A stretch of DNA of 64,000 nucleotides from assembly GCF_002077155.1 (NCBI RefSeq), contig NZ_CP015027.1, positions 1,590,501-1,654,500 on the forward strand, read 5' to 3'. The notes under the pieces are model-generated. The model was not told where the DNA came from and made no database searches. It saw nothing but the letters and a program-made list of their open reading frames with translations. Source of the stretch: Sporosarcina sp. P33 (lineage in GTDB: Bacteria; Bacillota; Bacilli; Bacillales_A; Planococcaceae). Of this stretch, positions 28,026 to 37,329 are shown piece by piece. Both the position numbers and the translations under genes were made by a program. Each line of letters starts with the position of its first letter. Within the stretch, counting starts at the first letter, position 1.

Positions 28026-29222
28026 TTAATTACATGTCATATAACGCCAATAATTATCTCCGAGCACACCTGATAAATACGCCAATCCTTCACTTTCCGT
28101 GCGATGCACAGCGCGCCAGTCTTCATCGTCAAGGGACAAATAAACTTCATGATGGGGTGCATCGTTATGATAACCGATGAGATCCACGTTTCCTTGCTGA
28201 TCCAAATGTGCTTTCACTTCATAATGAATAGGCGGTGAAGCTGTTAATGGATTTCCTACATCATGGTTAATTGCAAAATGCACTTCTGACGATTTGCCTT
28301 CTAATCGTCTGATGTCTATACCGTCTACAGAAGCGTGGTCATGACGCTTATACCGCTTCATGTAATTCAAGCCGATAGACGGCCCGGTCGCTTTTGTAAA
28401 TTGCAGCGTACTGTCCCCGCCGATAAACTCTCCTTCTATATCCACACGGGTACGGAAGCTTTTTCCTTCGGGGCTGAAATCGCGGTCATCTCCTGTAAAG
28501 TACGGAATCGGCGAAAAGAGATTTGGGTTTTTTATAATGTCTTCCTTTAAAAATGTCGCATAGCGAAATTTCCATTTCTCTGCTTCTTTTGATTTTTTCC
28601 TGTCCGCCACCGGTTTCAGTAATTGATCCCGCTGCTTTACCCGTACAGAAAAAGTATAGGTTTCTTCCGTCGGTTTATTGTCAGGAACTGGCGGCATTAT
28701 CACTTCATACACTTTGGATGCAATGGATTTACTGACATTCATTTTCTGGTTGCTGTCTATCAGCGGACGCGTTGCAGAGACACTGTACACTGCCGGCTCA
28801 GAGAGTTCTTCTCTGCGATCAATAAATCGATTGTCTGTGACGGTTTCGATGTAGTGCCCGTTACGGTAAATATCAAATTTTTCCACGTCCTTAATCCACT
28901 CCCACGACAGAGCGACTTGAGAGGAAGCAACAATTGTTGTAATTACTAACCGCGCCAAAGGGTGTTCATCTTCCTCTACTTTTGTCAGGGCAGATGTTTG
29001 GATTACAATTACATCTTTAACGCGCCCCTCCTCCACCCGTTCAATTGTATAGTGAAAAGGATGAGACGGATCCAGCTCCCCATCCGTAAATTTCGGAGCT
29101 GTCCCTTCATATACTTGCCGTTCGTTTTTATACACACGGTAATAGCCGCCTGTATCACTCCATGTAAATGATATATCCTCCAGTGTATGTTCCATCTGTT
29201 GAACTTCGAATAATTTCTCCAT
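28026..29222 (-). CDS. Fibronectin type III-like protein with DUF3238-like C-terminus
   Basis: Function unknown. The first ~170 residues look like two tandem FN3-type beta-sandwich modules (ISFTWSDTGGYYRVYKNERQ and VALSWEWIKDVEKFDIYRNG start matching strands). The C-terminal part (about 190-398, FSVRVKQRDQLL through the end) resembles DUF3238. No signal peptide or membrane segment is visible, so the protein appears cytoplasmic or forespore-enclosed. GGAGCAGATCGC precedes the ATG. It is a monocistronic gene next to the ger operon. DUF3238 proteins are common in spore formers, but the role is unproven. Confidence 0.75.
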   Translation of the reverse strand: MEKLFEVQQMEHTLEDISFTWSDTGGYYRVYKNERQVYEGTAPKFTDGELDPSHPFHYTIERVEEGRVKDVIVIQTSALTKVEEDEHPLARLVITTIVASSQVALSWEWIKDVEKFDIYRNGHYIETVTDNRFIDRREELSEPAVYSVSATRPLIDSNQKMNVSKSIASKVYEVIMPPVPDNKPTEETYTFSVRVKQRDQLLKPVADRKKSKEAEKWKFRYATFLKEDIIKNPNLFSPIPYFTGDDRDFSPEGKSFRTRVDIEGEFIGGDSTLQFTKATGPSIGLNYMKRYKRHDHASVDGIDIRRLEGKSSEVHFAINHDVGNPLTASPPIHYEVKAHLDQQGNVDLIGYHNDAPHHEVYLSLDDEDWRAVHRTESEGLAYLSGVLGDNYWRYMTCN

Positions 29223-29391
29223 ATGCGATCTGCTCCTTTTTGTCTATTTAATCTGAAACAGTTATACGCCTTCAGATAGTTATGCAACATTCGGCATATA
29301 GTTATACTTGGTTTTCTATGCGCAAACACACATTTTCATCCGCTCTAAACCGGTACTTCCAGTATTATTTCTACCTTTTCCATCTGTATGA

Positions 29392-29397
29392 TATAAT
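29392..29397 (+). promoter_or_regulatory. Extended -10 promoter of the thi operon
   Basis: TATAAT preceded by TGA, forming an extended -10 (TGNTATAAT). The -35 region (TTTCTA) is weak. It lies about 25 nt before the TPP aptamer. Confidence 0.65.
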
Positions 29398-29415
29398 TAG
29401 CCTGTCTGATACATA

Positions 29416-29547
29416 GTCACCACTGGGGGTGCCTCCACTTTGGCTGAGATGCAATTAAGCAAACCCTTTGAACCTGATCTAGTCTGTACTAGCGGAGGGA
29501 AGTGGGTAGTTTTCATACCCAACCGCCCATCCATGCATGGGCTTTTT
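29416..29547 (+). promoter_or_regulatory. TPP (THI-box) riboswitch with terminator
   Basis: The aptamer contains CACTGGGGGTGCC, GGCTGAGATG, ACCCTTTGAACCTGATCT and GTACTAGCGGAGGGAAGTGG, all in order. A GCCCAT/ATGGGC hairpin with TTTTT follows (29525-29547), ahead of the thiM ribosome-binding site. By family knowledge, TPP binding terminates transcription. Confidence 0.96.
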
Positions 29548-29579
29548 GTATATATACCTTTACAGGAAGGAAGAGAAAC

Positions 29580-30350
29580 ATGCGGCTTATTCAACAGCTT
29601 CGGCAAACACAACCACTCGTTCACTGCATCACAAATTTCGTCGTGGCAAATTTCCAGGCGAATGGGTTACTCGCAATAGGCGCCTCCCCCGTAATGGCTG
29701 ATGCGGCGGAAGAAGCGGAAGATATCGCAAAAATTGCCGCTTGCAGCATTTTAAATATTGGCACGTTAAAGCAACAGACGGTGGATTCAATGATTTTGGC
29801 GGGAAACAGCGCCCGCGCAGCAGGAAAACCTGTCGTATTGGATCCAGTCGGAGCAGGTGCGACACCTTTTCGTAAAGCGAGCGTCCTGAAAGTACTGGAC
29901 GAAGTAGATATCACATTGATTCGCTGTAATGCAGGTGAACTGGCTGCGATCGCAGATGTACCCTGGAACGCAAAGGGGGTCGATGCGGGAGAAGGCACGG
30001 CGGACATCGAAAGTACAGCGAAACAAACAGCCCGCAAGTATAACTGTCTGGTGGCGGTCTCAGGCGAAGTCGACATCGTGACAGACGGCTATTCCACATT
30101 GTCCATTACAGGCGGCCACCCGATGATGACTGCGATTACCGGAACGGGATGCTTACTCAGTTCTGTCACAGGCGCCTTTCTCGCAGTAGGAATGGACCGT
30201 CCGTTAGCAGCCGTGGCAGATGCACTTTCATTTTATAAGCGGGCCGGCGAACTGACAGCAGAAATTTCCCGCGGTCCCGGAGACTTTGCCGTGAACTTCC
30301 TAAATACTTTACATACATTGGATCGGGAAACAAAAACATTTTTAGTATAA
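29580..30350 (+). CDS. thiM: Hydroxyethylthiazole kinase
   Basis: Phosphorylates 4-methyl-5-(2-hydroxyethyl)thiazole, the salvage branch for the thiazole half of thiamine. The 256 residues contain VHCITNFV, ASPVMADA, VLDPVGAGATPFR and the anion-hole segment ITGTGCLLSS. The ATG at 29580 follows AGGAAGGAAGAG; the longer frame from 29502 runs through the riboswitch terminator and is not translated. It heads thiM-thiD-thiE-thiW. Confidence 0.96.
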   Translation: MRLIQQLRQTQPLVHCITNFVVANFQANGLLAIGASPVMADAAEEAEDIAKIAACSILNIGTLKQQTVDSMILAGNSARAAGKPVVLDPVGAGATPFRKASVLKVLDEVDITLIRCNAGELAAIADVPWNAKGVDAGEGTADIESTAKQTARKYNCLVAVSGEVDIVTDGYSTLSITGGHPMMTAITGTGCLLSSVTGAFLAVGMDRPLAAVADALSFYKRAGELTAEISRGPGDFAVNFLNTLHTLDRETKTFLV

Positions 30351-30369
30351 TTGACAGGAGGTTTTTCAA

Positions 30370-31185
30370 TTGACAGTACAAGTAGCATTGACCATTGCTG
30401 GTTCGGATAGCGGAGGAGGCGCAGGAATTCAGGCTGACCTGAAGACATTTCAGGAGCTTGGCGTCTTTGGCACTTCTGCCATAACTGCTGTGACTGCGCA
30501 GAATACACACGGCGTTCACGGTGTGTATCCAATTCAGACAGATGGAGTAACAGCACAAATCCGTGCCGTGCTGGATGATTTTGACGTAAAAGCATGTAAA
30601 ACTGGTATGCTGTTTTCGGCAGAAATCATTACAGCTGTAGCTGATCTATTAAAAGAATATCCCCCGATTCCTTTAGTCATTGACCCGGTCATGATCGCCA
30701 AAGGCGGACAATCATTATTGCAGCAGCAGGCGATTCAGGCGCTGAAAGAACATTTACTGCCGCTGGCAACGATTGTGACGCCGAATATTCCTGAAGCAGA
30801 AGTGCTGACTGGGATGCGTATACAGACAGACGAAGATATTCAGCAGGCTGCGGCTGCTTTTATCGAGATGGGAGCGAAGGCCGTCGTTATGAAAGGCGGG
30901 CACCGCTGCGACATGCTGGATGCAAAGGATTACTACGCAGATAATGAAGGCCAGTCATTCACTGTGACAACACCTTGGATCCAAACGAAAGACACACATG
31001 GAACTGGCTGCACATTTGCGGCTGCTTTGACCAGTTTCCTCGCAAAAGGCTGTTCGATGCCGGATGCAGTAGCTGAAGCGAAGCAATTCATACAGGCTGC
31101 CATTGAAGACGGCCTGCAGATCGGTTCAGGTCACGGGCCGACGAATCACTGGGCATACGGTGAGCGGAAAAAGGAGATGCACTGA
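30370..31185 (+). CDS. thiD: Hydroxymethylpyrimidine / phosphomethylpyrimidine kinase
   Basis: Phosphorylates HMP and HMP-phosphate to give HMP-PP for thiamine synthesis. The 271-residue ribokinase-like protein has the N-terminal ALTIAGSDSGGGAGIQADLK, the segment VIDPVMIAKGG and the C-terminal TKDTHGTGCTFAAAL anion hole. The start codon is TTG at 30370, 7 nt after GGAGG; no ATG lies nearby. The paralogous PdxK/ThiD2 type is possible, but the thiamine operon context favours ThiD. Its last base pair overlaps thiE (TGATG). Confidence 0.95.
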   Translation: MTVQVALTIAGSDSGGGAGIQADLKTFQELGVFGTSAITAVTAQNTHGVHGVYPIQTDGVTAQIRAVLDDFDVKACKTGMLFSAEIITAVADLLKEYPPIPLVIDPVMIAKGGQSLLQQQAIQALKEHLLPLATIVTPNIPEAEVLTGMRIQTDEDIQQAAAAFIEMGAKAVVMKGGHRCDMLDAKDYYADNEGQSFTVTTPWIQTKDTHGTGCTFAAALTSFLAKGCSMPDAVAEAKQFIQAAIEDGLQIGSGHGPTNHWAYGERKKEMH

Positions 31186-31844
31186 TGCGAGCAGAGGAAG
31201 TAAGGAAAGCATTAGGCGTGTATTTCGTTATGGGCACGCCAAACGCAGGAAATAAGGAGCCATTAGCAATAGTAGAAGCGGCTCTTCGCGGTGGCGTCAC
31301 ATGTTTTCAGCTGCGGGAAAAGGGATTGAATGCACTTGAAGGCGAGGCTTTGCTGGGGTTCGCCAAAAAGTGTCAGGCGCTTTGCCGATTGTACCGCGTT
31401 CCTTTCATCGTCAATGACGATGTTGATCTGGCGCTGGCGATTAATGCAGACGGAGTTCATGTCGGACAGGATGATGAACAGGCGGACAGAGTGCGCGAAC
31501 GGATTGGTCCGGACAAATGGCTCGGTGTTTCGACTCATAATGCACGTGAAGTACAGCTCGCACAATCCATTGGCGCCGATTATGTAGGACTTGGCCCAAT
31601 CTTTCCGACGTCCACCAAGCCTGACGCATCAGCTGTTGTAGGTATCCCTTTGGTGGAAGAAATTCATACTTCATTCCCTGATATGCCGATGGTTGCCATA
31701 GGCGGCATTACACCAGCTGACACTGGCTCCATTATCCAGGCTGGAGCTGACGGGGTAGCCGTTGTTTCTGCTATTGCATCGGCTAAAGATCCGCAGCATG
31801 CAGCAAGAAACTTACTGAATACGATTCAATCCAATTTGAAATGA
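31185..31844 (+). CDS. thiE: Thiamine-phosphate synthase
   Basis: Joins HMP-PP and thiazole phosphate to thiamine monophosphate. The 219-residue TIM barrel contains CFQLREKG, FIVNDDVDLAL, GVHVGQDD, GVSTHNAREV, YVGLGPIFPTSTKPDA and the phosphate-binding AIGGIT. Start and stop overlap with thiD (TGATG), and thiW starts at or near its stop codon, showing a tightly coupled operon. The order kinase-kinase-synthase means the operon is a salvage route for both precursors. Confidence 0.97.
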   Translation: MRAEEVRKALGVYFVMGTPNAGNKEPLAIVEAALRGGVTCFQLREKGLNALEGEALLGFAKKCQALCRLYRVPFIVNDDVDLALAINADGVHVGQDDEQADRVRERIGPDKWLGVSTHNAREVQLAQSIGADYVGLGPIFPTSTKPDASAVVGIPLVEEIHTSFPDMPMVAIGGITPADTGSIIQAGADGVAVVSAIASAKDPQHAARNLLNTIQSNLK

Positions 31845-31855
31845 ATGAGGTTCCT

Positions 31856-32344
31856 ATGAATACACGTAAAATGGTTTTCATGACGATGTTTGTCGCGATC
31901 GCAGTTGCCGGCTCTGCATTCGTTTCGTTCCCTGCCGGTATCGCCAGAGCATATCCCATACAGCACGCAGTGAATGTCATTGTGGCAATTGTAATGGGAC
32001 CGGGTGCCGCAGTCACTGTAGCGTTTGTGACGGGACTCTTACGCGTGCTGACGGGAACAGGTTCACTGCTCGCATTTCCAGGCGGGATGATTGGCGCTTT
32101 TTTTGCCGGTATATTGTATCAGCGTTTCAATAGGAATTGGAGTGCAGGTGTCGGGGAAGTTATCGGCACCGGCTTGATCGCTCCTTTGTTTGCGGTGCCT
32201 TATGCAAAAATTTTGATGGGCACAACCGTCACCGCATTCTTCTTCCTGCCTCCGTTTCTCGTGTCGACAGTGAGCGGAACAATTATCGGTCTGTTGCTTG
32301 CTCCAAGGCTTTTGAAATTGAAGCTGTTTAAAGACCTGCACTAA
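31856..32344 (+). CDS. thiW: ThiW, predicted thiazole-precursor transporter (ECF S component)
   Basis: Integral membrane protein of about 162 residues with five or six hydrophobic segments. The pattern AYPIQHAVNVIVAIVMGPG and LTGTGSLLAFPGGMIGA matches the ThiW family, predicted from riboswitch and operon context to import hydroxyethylthiazole. I favour the ATG at 31856, 5 nt after TGAGG; an ATG at 31841 overlapping the thiE stop is an alternative. As an S component it needs shared EcfA/T, not present here. The position after thiM agrees with thiazole salvage. Confidence 0.88.
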   Translation: MNTRKMVFMTMFVAIAVAGSAFVSFPAGIARAYPIQHAVNVIVAIVMGPGAAVTVAFVTGLLRVLTGTGSLLAFPGGMIGAFFAGILYQRFNRNWSAGVGEVIGTGLIAPLFAVPYAKILMGTTVTAFFFLPPFLVSTVSGTIIGLLLAPRLLKLKLFKDLH

Positions 32345-32419
32345 AGAAGTTCAAACGCATCGGCCTGGAACGGAAAGGAACGGTGAACAGAGGGATTTTA
32401 TCTCCTTTCTATGAAAAAA

Positions 32420-32475
32420 GGGCTGTCATAGAAAATCAGTTTTTTTCACTGACTTTCTGGACAGCCCCATCTTTT
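32420..32475. terminator. Bidirectional terminator between thiW and dsdA
   Basis: GGGCTGTC/GACAGCCC outer stem with an inner TCAGT/ACTGA arm, between two convergent genes. T-rich tracts follow on the plus strand (CATCTTTTG) and on the minus strand (TTTTTTC). Confidence 0.85.
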
Positions 32476-32501
32476 GTCGATTTCCCGGGAAATGACGTGT
32501 T

Positions 32502-33806
32502 TTATTTCCCCGTATAATTGTAATACCTCTTCATTTCGTCTTCAGGCACCATATTTCCGCCTGTTCCCCATACAAGATGTGTCGTGTTTTCGGAGCCGGC
32601 TGACGGCAGTTTCGACTTGATCGCATGCACAGGACCTGTCATACCCGCAAGTGCGGAAGGTTCCAGCCAGATATCTTCACAGTCTGCCAGTTCTTTCAGC
32701 AGCGTGAATAATGTCTGATCTTCTACCGTATAGCAACCTGTGAGGAAAGGCTCCATCGTTTTTCCGACAAATGCAGAAGCTGTACCCACTGCCAAACCAT
32801 CAGCTGCGGTTTTATTATCCAGACCAAAGTCTGCTACTGATACTTGGTCATGCATTCCTGTCATCATGCCAATCATCATGCAAGGTGAGTGCGTCGGCTC
32901 CGCGAAGAAGCAATGTACATGATCGCCGAATGCCAGTTTCAACCCAAATGCTACGCCACCCGGTCCGCCCCCTACACCGCATGGTAAATAGACGAATAAC
33001 GGATGCGCTTCATCGACGGTAATATTTTGCTCTTTCAGCTGCGTGGCAACACGCTCCCCTGCGACCGCATATCCCATAAACAAGTCCGTGGAGTTTTCAT
33101 CATCCACAAAGTGACAGGACGGATCTGCCTCTGCCTGACGGCGCCCTTCTTCTACCGCTTTGCTGTAATCGTCCGTATACTCTACCACCCGGACGCCTTT
33201 TGAACGCAGTAAATCTTTTTTCCACTGCTTGGCATCCGCGGACATATGCACTGTCACATCGAAGCCGAGCTTTGCACTCATGATGCCGATGCTCAGTCCC
33301 AGATTACCCGTCGAGCCTACAGCGATTTTATGCTTTGCAAATAACTCGCGGAAAGCCGGCGCATTAAACTGGCTGTAGTCCTTTGTGTCATCCAGCAGCT
33401 GATGATTCATCGCAAGTGCTTCTGCATGCTTCAGGACTTCATAAATACCTCCGCGTGCCTTGATGGAGCCTGAGATCGGCAAAGCATTATCTTGCTTCAA
33501 TAAAAGCTTGCCTGGGATATTGACAGCATAGGCGGTTTCAAGAACATGCTTCATCTTCGGAATCGGAGTCAAGGGGGATTCAATGATCCCTTCATCGGTT
33601 TCAGGAAAGACGTTCGCCAAATAAGGAGCGAACCTTTTCAGCCGATCAGCCGCATCTGCCACGTCCTCTTCAGATAAGCGCGTTTTCAACAGACCCGCCA
33701 CTGCGGATTCGGCAGAAGGATTGCACCACAGCACTTCCTTCTTATCTATTACACTCTGTAACAAGGGCAATTTTACAAGCCACTCACTTTGCGTATTCTT
33801 ATTCAT
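32502..33806 (-). CDS. dsdA: D-serine dehydratase
   Basis: PLP enzyme converting D-serine to pyruvate and ammonia, used in detoxification and as a nitrogen source. The 434-residue protein has the PLP-lysine segment [12 protein letters not shown] (Lys116), [20 protein letters not shown] and [11 protein letters not shown], typical of the DsdA fold-type II group. GGGAGTG precedes the ATG. It appears monocistronic; no DsdC regulator or DsdX permease is adjacent. D-serine could come from peptidoglycan or the environment. Confidence 0.94.
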   Translation of the reverse strand: MNKNTQSEWLVKLPLLQSVIDKKEVLWCNPSAESAVAGLLKTRLSEEDVADAADRLKRFAPYLANVFPETDEGIIESPLTPIPKMKHVLETAYAVNIPGKLLLKQDNALPISGSIKARGGIYEVLKHAEALAMNHQLLDDTKDYSQFNAPAFRELFAKHKIAVGSTGNLGLSIGIMSAKLGFDVTVHMSADAKQWKKDLLRSKGVRVVEYTDDYSKAVEEGRRQAEADPSCHFVDDENSTDLFMGYAVAGERVATQLKEQNITVDEAHPLFVYLPCGVGGGPGGVAFGLKLAFGDHVHCFFAEPTHSPCMMIGMMTGMHDQVSVADFGLDNKTAADGLAVGTASAFVGKTMEPFLTGCYTVEDQTLFTLLKELADCEDIWLEPSALAGMTGPVHAIKSKLPSAGSENTTHLVWGTGGNMVPEDEMKRYYNYTGK

Positions 33807-33849
33807 TCACCAATCACTCCCCTGTTATGAATGTATGCCTGTGCAAATT

Positions 33850-34461
33850 TCATTGGAACCAGCCTTTTTCATTAAATAACGTGATAGCCTCAATCCGGTT
33901 ACGCACACCCAGTTTATCCAATATTGTGGAAACGTAGTTACGGACAGTGCCCGGCGATAAAAACAGTTCTGCGGCAATCTGTTTTGTAGTCTTTCCCTCC
34001 GATATCAGCTTGAGCACTTGCACTTCCCTCTCAGTCAGCGGATTCTTTTCTTCTTCTTTCAAATCAAATGCCAGATCAATCAATTCGGGTGCATAAATCC
34101 GGCGTCCCTTAATGATCGAATGAATCGATTTAACAAGCTCTTCAATGGGATTATCTTTTAATAAATATCCGCGGACTCCTGCATTGCGCGCCCGTTCAAA
34201 ATAGCCTGCCCTTGCAAATGTCGTTAAAATAATAATTTGACAATCCATATGCTGCAGCTCTTCCGCTGCGTCCAAACCGGTTTTGATTGGCATTTCAATA
34301 TCCATAATACAGATGTCAGGCTCAAGGCTCTTGACCAAGTCCACTGCTTCTTGACCGTTTTTAGCCATTCCCACTACTTCCATGTCTTCTTCCAAATTCA
34401 ATAACGACCCGAGTGCACCGAGCATCATCCCTTGATCTTCTGCTATTACAATGCGGATCAT
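33850..34461 (-). CDS. desR: Response regulator DesR
   Basis: NarL/LuxR-type response regulator of the membrane-fluidity pathway. The receiver domain (1-120) has acidic residues Glu8/Asp9, phosphoacceptor Asp54 (CIMDIEMP), Thr at TTF and Lys in LKDN. The C-terminal LuxR helix-turn-helix (NPLTEREVQVLKLISEGKT to the end) is complete. Asp54 is the position used in B. subtilis DesR. It lies 3 nt after desK. When phosphorylated, such regulators activate des, which is the upstream gene here. Confidence 0.94.
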   Translation of the reverse strand: MIRIVIAEDQGMMLGALGSLLNLEEDMEVVGMAKNGQEAVDLVKSLEPDICIMDIEMPIKTGLDAAEELQHMDCQIIILTTFARAGYFERARNAGVRGYLLKDNPIEELVKSIHSIIKGRRIYAPELIDLAFDLKEEEKNPLTEREVQVLKLISEGKTTKQIAAELFLSPGTVRNYVSTILDKLGVRNRIEAITLFNEKGWFQ

Positions 34462-34464
34462 ACG

Positions 34465-35592
34465 TCATCCCTCCTTTATTTGTTTCAAAACTGCAGGAAC
34501 CGTTATTTTAACTTGTGTTCCCTGATCACTCGTAATCGAAAGTTTTCCATTCACGAACTCCAGCCGCTCTCCCATACCGTCAAGCCCGTTGCCCGGAAGG
34601 TTTACACCATTTTTTGCGATGCCGATTCCGTTGTCTTTCACTTTGATTACAAACTCTTTATCCGTTCGTTCAAAAAGAATACAGCAATATTTGGCGTAGC
34701 TGTGTTTTACGACATTATTAATCGCCTCTTTCAAACACATGACTAACACATTTTCTACAATAGGAGACATATCAGGAAAGTTTGGATCCCCTTTTAGTTC
34801 GTATTCGATTTCAGCCGCATTCAGTAATTCTTGGACGCGCACCAGCTCATCTTTCAGCTTCACACGGCGCATCCCGCTGACAAGAACACGCACTTCTTTT
34901 AATGCTGTGCTGGAAATTTGCCGGATATCCTGAATTTCTGCTTTTGCCGACTCCATATCCCGGTCCATTAATCGTGTAGCCAAATCACTTTTTAAGCCAA
35001 TCATTGATAATTTCTGTCCCAGCGTATCATGCAGGTCACGTGCAATCCGCTCGCGTTCTTGGATAATTGTGAGCTCCGAGATCCGCTGTCTGGCAACTTC
35101 CAGCTGATCTTGCAACAGATCCCGTTTTTGCCGGTTATACAGGTTGAAAGGCAGCAGAACCACTCCGATAACCGAGATAATTATAAAATGTATTTGCGGT
35201 AAAAATAAATCAATTTCAACGAAGAATCCTGCAACTATTGCCCCAATTAATATCGCAATATGTAAGCCATAAATTATGAAAAAACCTACCGGGTTCCGTA
35301 TATTTCCAATAAAGAATGCAATAAACAGCGACAGATAAACATAGCCGAACATCAGCGTCATCACTACGGAAATGACGATTTCAAAGCTGATCCACATATA
35401 CATGAGACCGCTTTTTGATTTAGCAGAGAAATAATAAGAAAGGAAAAAGAGTACCAGCAGTCCCACACCAATCATTAAATTTAGCGGAGACGCACTTCGC
35501 AATATAAAAAAGAAAGGTAATATACAAAACACAACCCAGGCATAAATGCTGAGCCATGGACTTTTCGGAAAAATACTATACCAACTGTACAT
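34465..35592 (-). CDS. desK: Thermosensor histidine kinase DesK
   Basis: Membrane kinase/phosphatase that senses membrane thickness or order at low temperature. The 375 residues contain five hydrophobic segments in the first ~150 residues, then a two-helix DHp domain with ERIARDLHDTLGQK (His188, the same position as in B. subtilis DesK). The HATPase_c domain follows (EAINNVVKHS, KDNGIGI, GNGLDGMGERL). A short charged N-terminal cap (SWYSIFPKSPW) precedes helix 1. It forms an operon with desR, 115 nt after des and its terminator. Confidence 0.95.
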   Translation of the reverse strand: MYSWYSIFPKSPWLSIYAWVVFCILPFFFILRSASPLNLMIGVGLLVLFFLSYYFSAKSKSGLMYMWISFEIVISVVMTLMFGYVYLSLFIAFFIGNIRNPVGFFIIYGLHIAILIGAIVAGFFVEIDLFLPQIHFIIISVIGVVLLPFNLYNRQKRDLLQDQLEVARQRISELTIIQERERIARDLHDTLGQKLSMIGLKSDLATRLMDRDMESAKAEIQDIRQISSTALKEVRVLVSGMRRVKLKDELVRVQELLNAAEIEYELKGDPNFPDMSPIVENVLVMCLKEAINNVVKHSYAKYCCILFERTDKEFVIKVKDNGIGIAKNGVNLPGNGLDGMGERLEFVNGKLSITSDQGTQVKITVPAVLKQIKEG

Positions 35593-35670
35593 CAGCTTTT
35601 ATCACCGTCCTTTTTATTCTATTGTAACAAATATTTACACAACTGACTCCGCAGAGATAGTTATGCAAAA

Positions 35671-35706
35671 TAAAAAGGCGGAGAAGGATAGTCCTTCTCA
35701 CGCCAT
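35671..35706 (-). terminator. Terminator after des
   Basis: GGCGTGAGAAGGA / TCCTTCTCCGCC stem followed on the minus strand by TTTTTATTTT. It partially insulates des from desKR. Confidence 0.85.
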
Positions 35707-35707
35707 T

Positions 35708-36754
35708 TTATTGTAAACGTGTACGTTTCGGTTTTAAATCGATTGAAAGTTTTTCTCTTACTGCATGTTGTTTTGCTTCTTTAAATGTAATGAATTTCTT
35801 ATTTGCCGGATCATACAAGCGGTAGCGCAATGATTCCAGGCTGGTCTTGATTGTGATAGTTGTTGCTTTTTGCAATGGCGGCGTCAATTCATGCGCCATT
35901 TCCAAGTTGTAGTTCGGTACACGCGGCGCCAAGTGATGCACGTGGTGGAAACCAATATTACCTGTTGCCCATTGCAGAACACGCGGCAGTTGATAGTAAG
36001 AGCTTCCTTCAACAGCTGCTTTTACATAATCCCAGTCAGATTCCTCTTCAAAGTAAGAATCTTCAAACGTGTGCTGAATGTAAAACAGCCAAATCCCAAG
36101 TGCAGCCGCTGTAAACATCATCGTGCCCTGAATCAGCAAGAAAGCCTTCCAGCCGATCACCACGATCAATACCGCATATACAGCCACTAAGATCATGTTA
36201 ATCAAATACGTATTCAAGCGCTCTTTCTTACGCGCATCTTTGCGATTGAAACGGCCTGCGATCAGTACCAAATATAAAGGCCCCAATCCAAACAGAACCA
36301 GAGGATTACGGTACATACGATATCCCAGACGCTCAAACTTTGAAGCATTTTGATATTCTTCAACTGTCATGACCCAGATATCACCTACACCGCGTTTATC
36401 CAGATTGGAGCTGGATGCGTGGTGGATGGAGTGCTCTCTTTTCCATTTTTCATAAGGGAATAATGTCAAGACGCCAGTAATTGTTCCAACAATAGTGTTC
36501 GCTTTCTTATTGCGGAAGAAAGAACCGTGCGTGCAGTCATGGAAAATGATGAATGTGCGGACTACGAAGAACGCCGCAACGATTGCTAATGCCACCGTCA
36601 GTGTCACTGATACGCTTAAGCTTTGGTATGCCAGGAACCATAAGATGAATACTGGCGGAATCGTGTTGATCAACTGAATAATACTTTTTTTCAGATCAGA
36701 TTTCGCGAAAGGCGCGACATCTTTGTGCAGTTGTTTCGTTTTCTCTTTACTCAT
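35708..36754 (-). CDS. des: Membrane fatty acid desaturase
   Basis: Introduces a double bond into membrane phospholipid acyl chains when temperature drops. The 348 residues carry three histidine boxes: HDCTH (72-76), HSIHH (108-112) and HHVHH (270-274), which bind the di-iron centre, with hydrophobic helices around 30-70 and 180-230. The position specificity (delta-5 in B. subtilis) cannot be read here. GGAGGGAAATTC precedes the ATG. The neighbouring desK-desR genes make the regulatory link very likely, and a palindromic DesR-type site lies upstream. Confidence 0.95.
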   Translation of the reverse strand: MSKEKTKQLHKDVAPFAKSDLKKSIIQLINTIPPVFILWFLAYQSLSVSVTLTVALAIVAAFFVVRTFIIFHDCTHGSFFRNKKANTIVGTITGVLTLFPYEKWKREHSIHHASSSNLDKRGVGDIWVMTVEEYQNASKFERLGYRMYRNPLVLFGLGPLYLVLIAGRFNRKDARKKERLNTYLINMILVAVYAVLIVVIGWKAFLLIQGTMMFTAAALGIWLFYIQHTFEDSYFEEESDWDYVKAAVEGSSYYQLPRVLQWATGNIGFHHVHHLAPRVPNYNLEMAHELTPPLQKATTITIKTSLESLRYRLYDPANKKFITFKEAKQHAVREKLSIDLKPKRTRLQ

Positions 36755-36828
36755 GTTTGAATTTCCCTCCTAGTGGGGTTGCTAATACATTAAGGATAAC
36801 TTTTATGCAGCGGGAGGGGTAGGCATAG

Positions 36829-36858
36829 ATGTCATGACTTTGAGATGACAAATGTCAT
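36829..36858 (-). promoter_or_regulatory. Candidate DesR operator
   Basis: A perfect inverted repeat ATGACA-AA-TGTCAT (36845-36858) is preceded by a second ATGTCATGAC half (36829-36838). It lies 75-105 nt upstream of the des start codon, where DesR would be expected to bind. No promoter was called with confidence. Confidence 0.6.
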
Positions 36859-36930
36859 ATGTTTTGGGACATGTCTGCTTTGGGTATAGTCAATGGGATT
36901 GGATTGTGCTTTGTGCAGAAGGGATTGGGT

Positions 36931-37329
36931 CTTAGCCATCCGCCAGCGCTGCAGTGAGTTCAATGCCGTTTTTGCTCTGGTTTTAGGGTCGTTGCTCGAC
37001 TTTTTGTCGGGGATTGGAGTTAGCGAGTGTCCGCTCTTAAGACCCGCGCAGGCACGTGGGGGATTGCCTTTCGTCATGAGCCAGCTGGCGATAGTGCGTG
37101 CCAGTTGTCTCATGACTTCCGCCGACCCCGCAGTTGTGCCTGCGCTGCTGAATGGAGCCAATTCAGGTTACTTTTTTAAAAGAGAAGAAGTGCAGTGACT
37201 CGTTGCCGACTGGCATATGCTTTGGCAAATGATGTGTCTTAATTGCTTCCCCCTCACTAAACGGAGGCGCCTTACAAGCGGTCGGCGAAGTGATGAGACT
37301 GACAGGCGATCTTCCTGTCTGGCTCATTG
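36931..37329. repeat. Tandem 400-bp structured repeat, copy 1
   Basis: First of three units. It contains a nested inverted repeat: outer arms GCGCAGGCAC (37046-37055) / GTGCCTGCGC (37136-37145), and inner arms GTCATGAG (37073-37080) / CTCATGAC (37109-37116) extended by CAGCTGGC/GCCAGTTG. A second hairpin GACAGG/CCTGTC sits at 37301-37319. Open frames of about 100 codons occur but have no ribosome-binding site or family features. Confidence 0.85.

Noticed and set aside
36832-37161. Minus-strand frame of 109 codons upstream of des
   Set aside because: It overlaps the des regulatory region and the repeat array, has no ribosome-binding site, and resembles no family.
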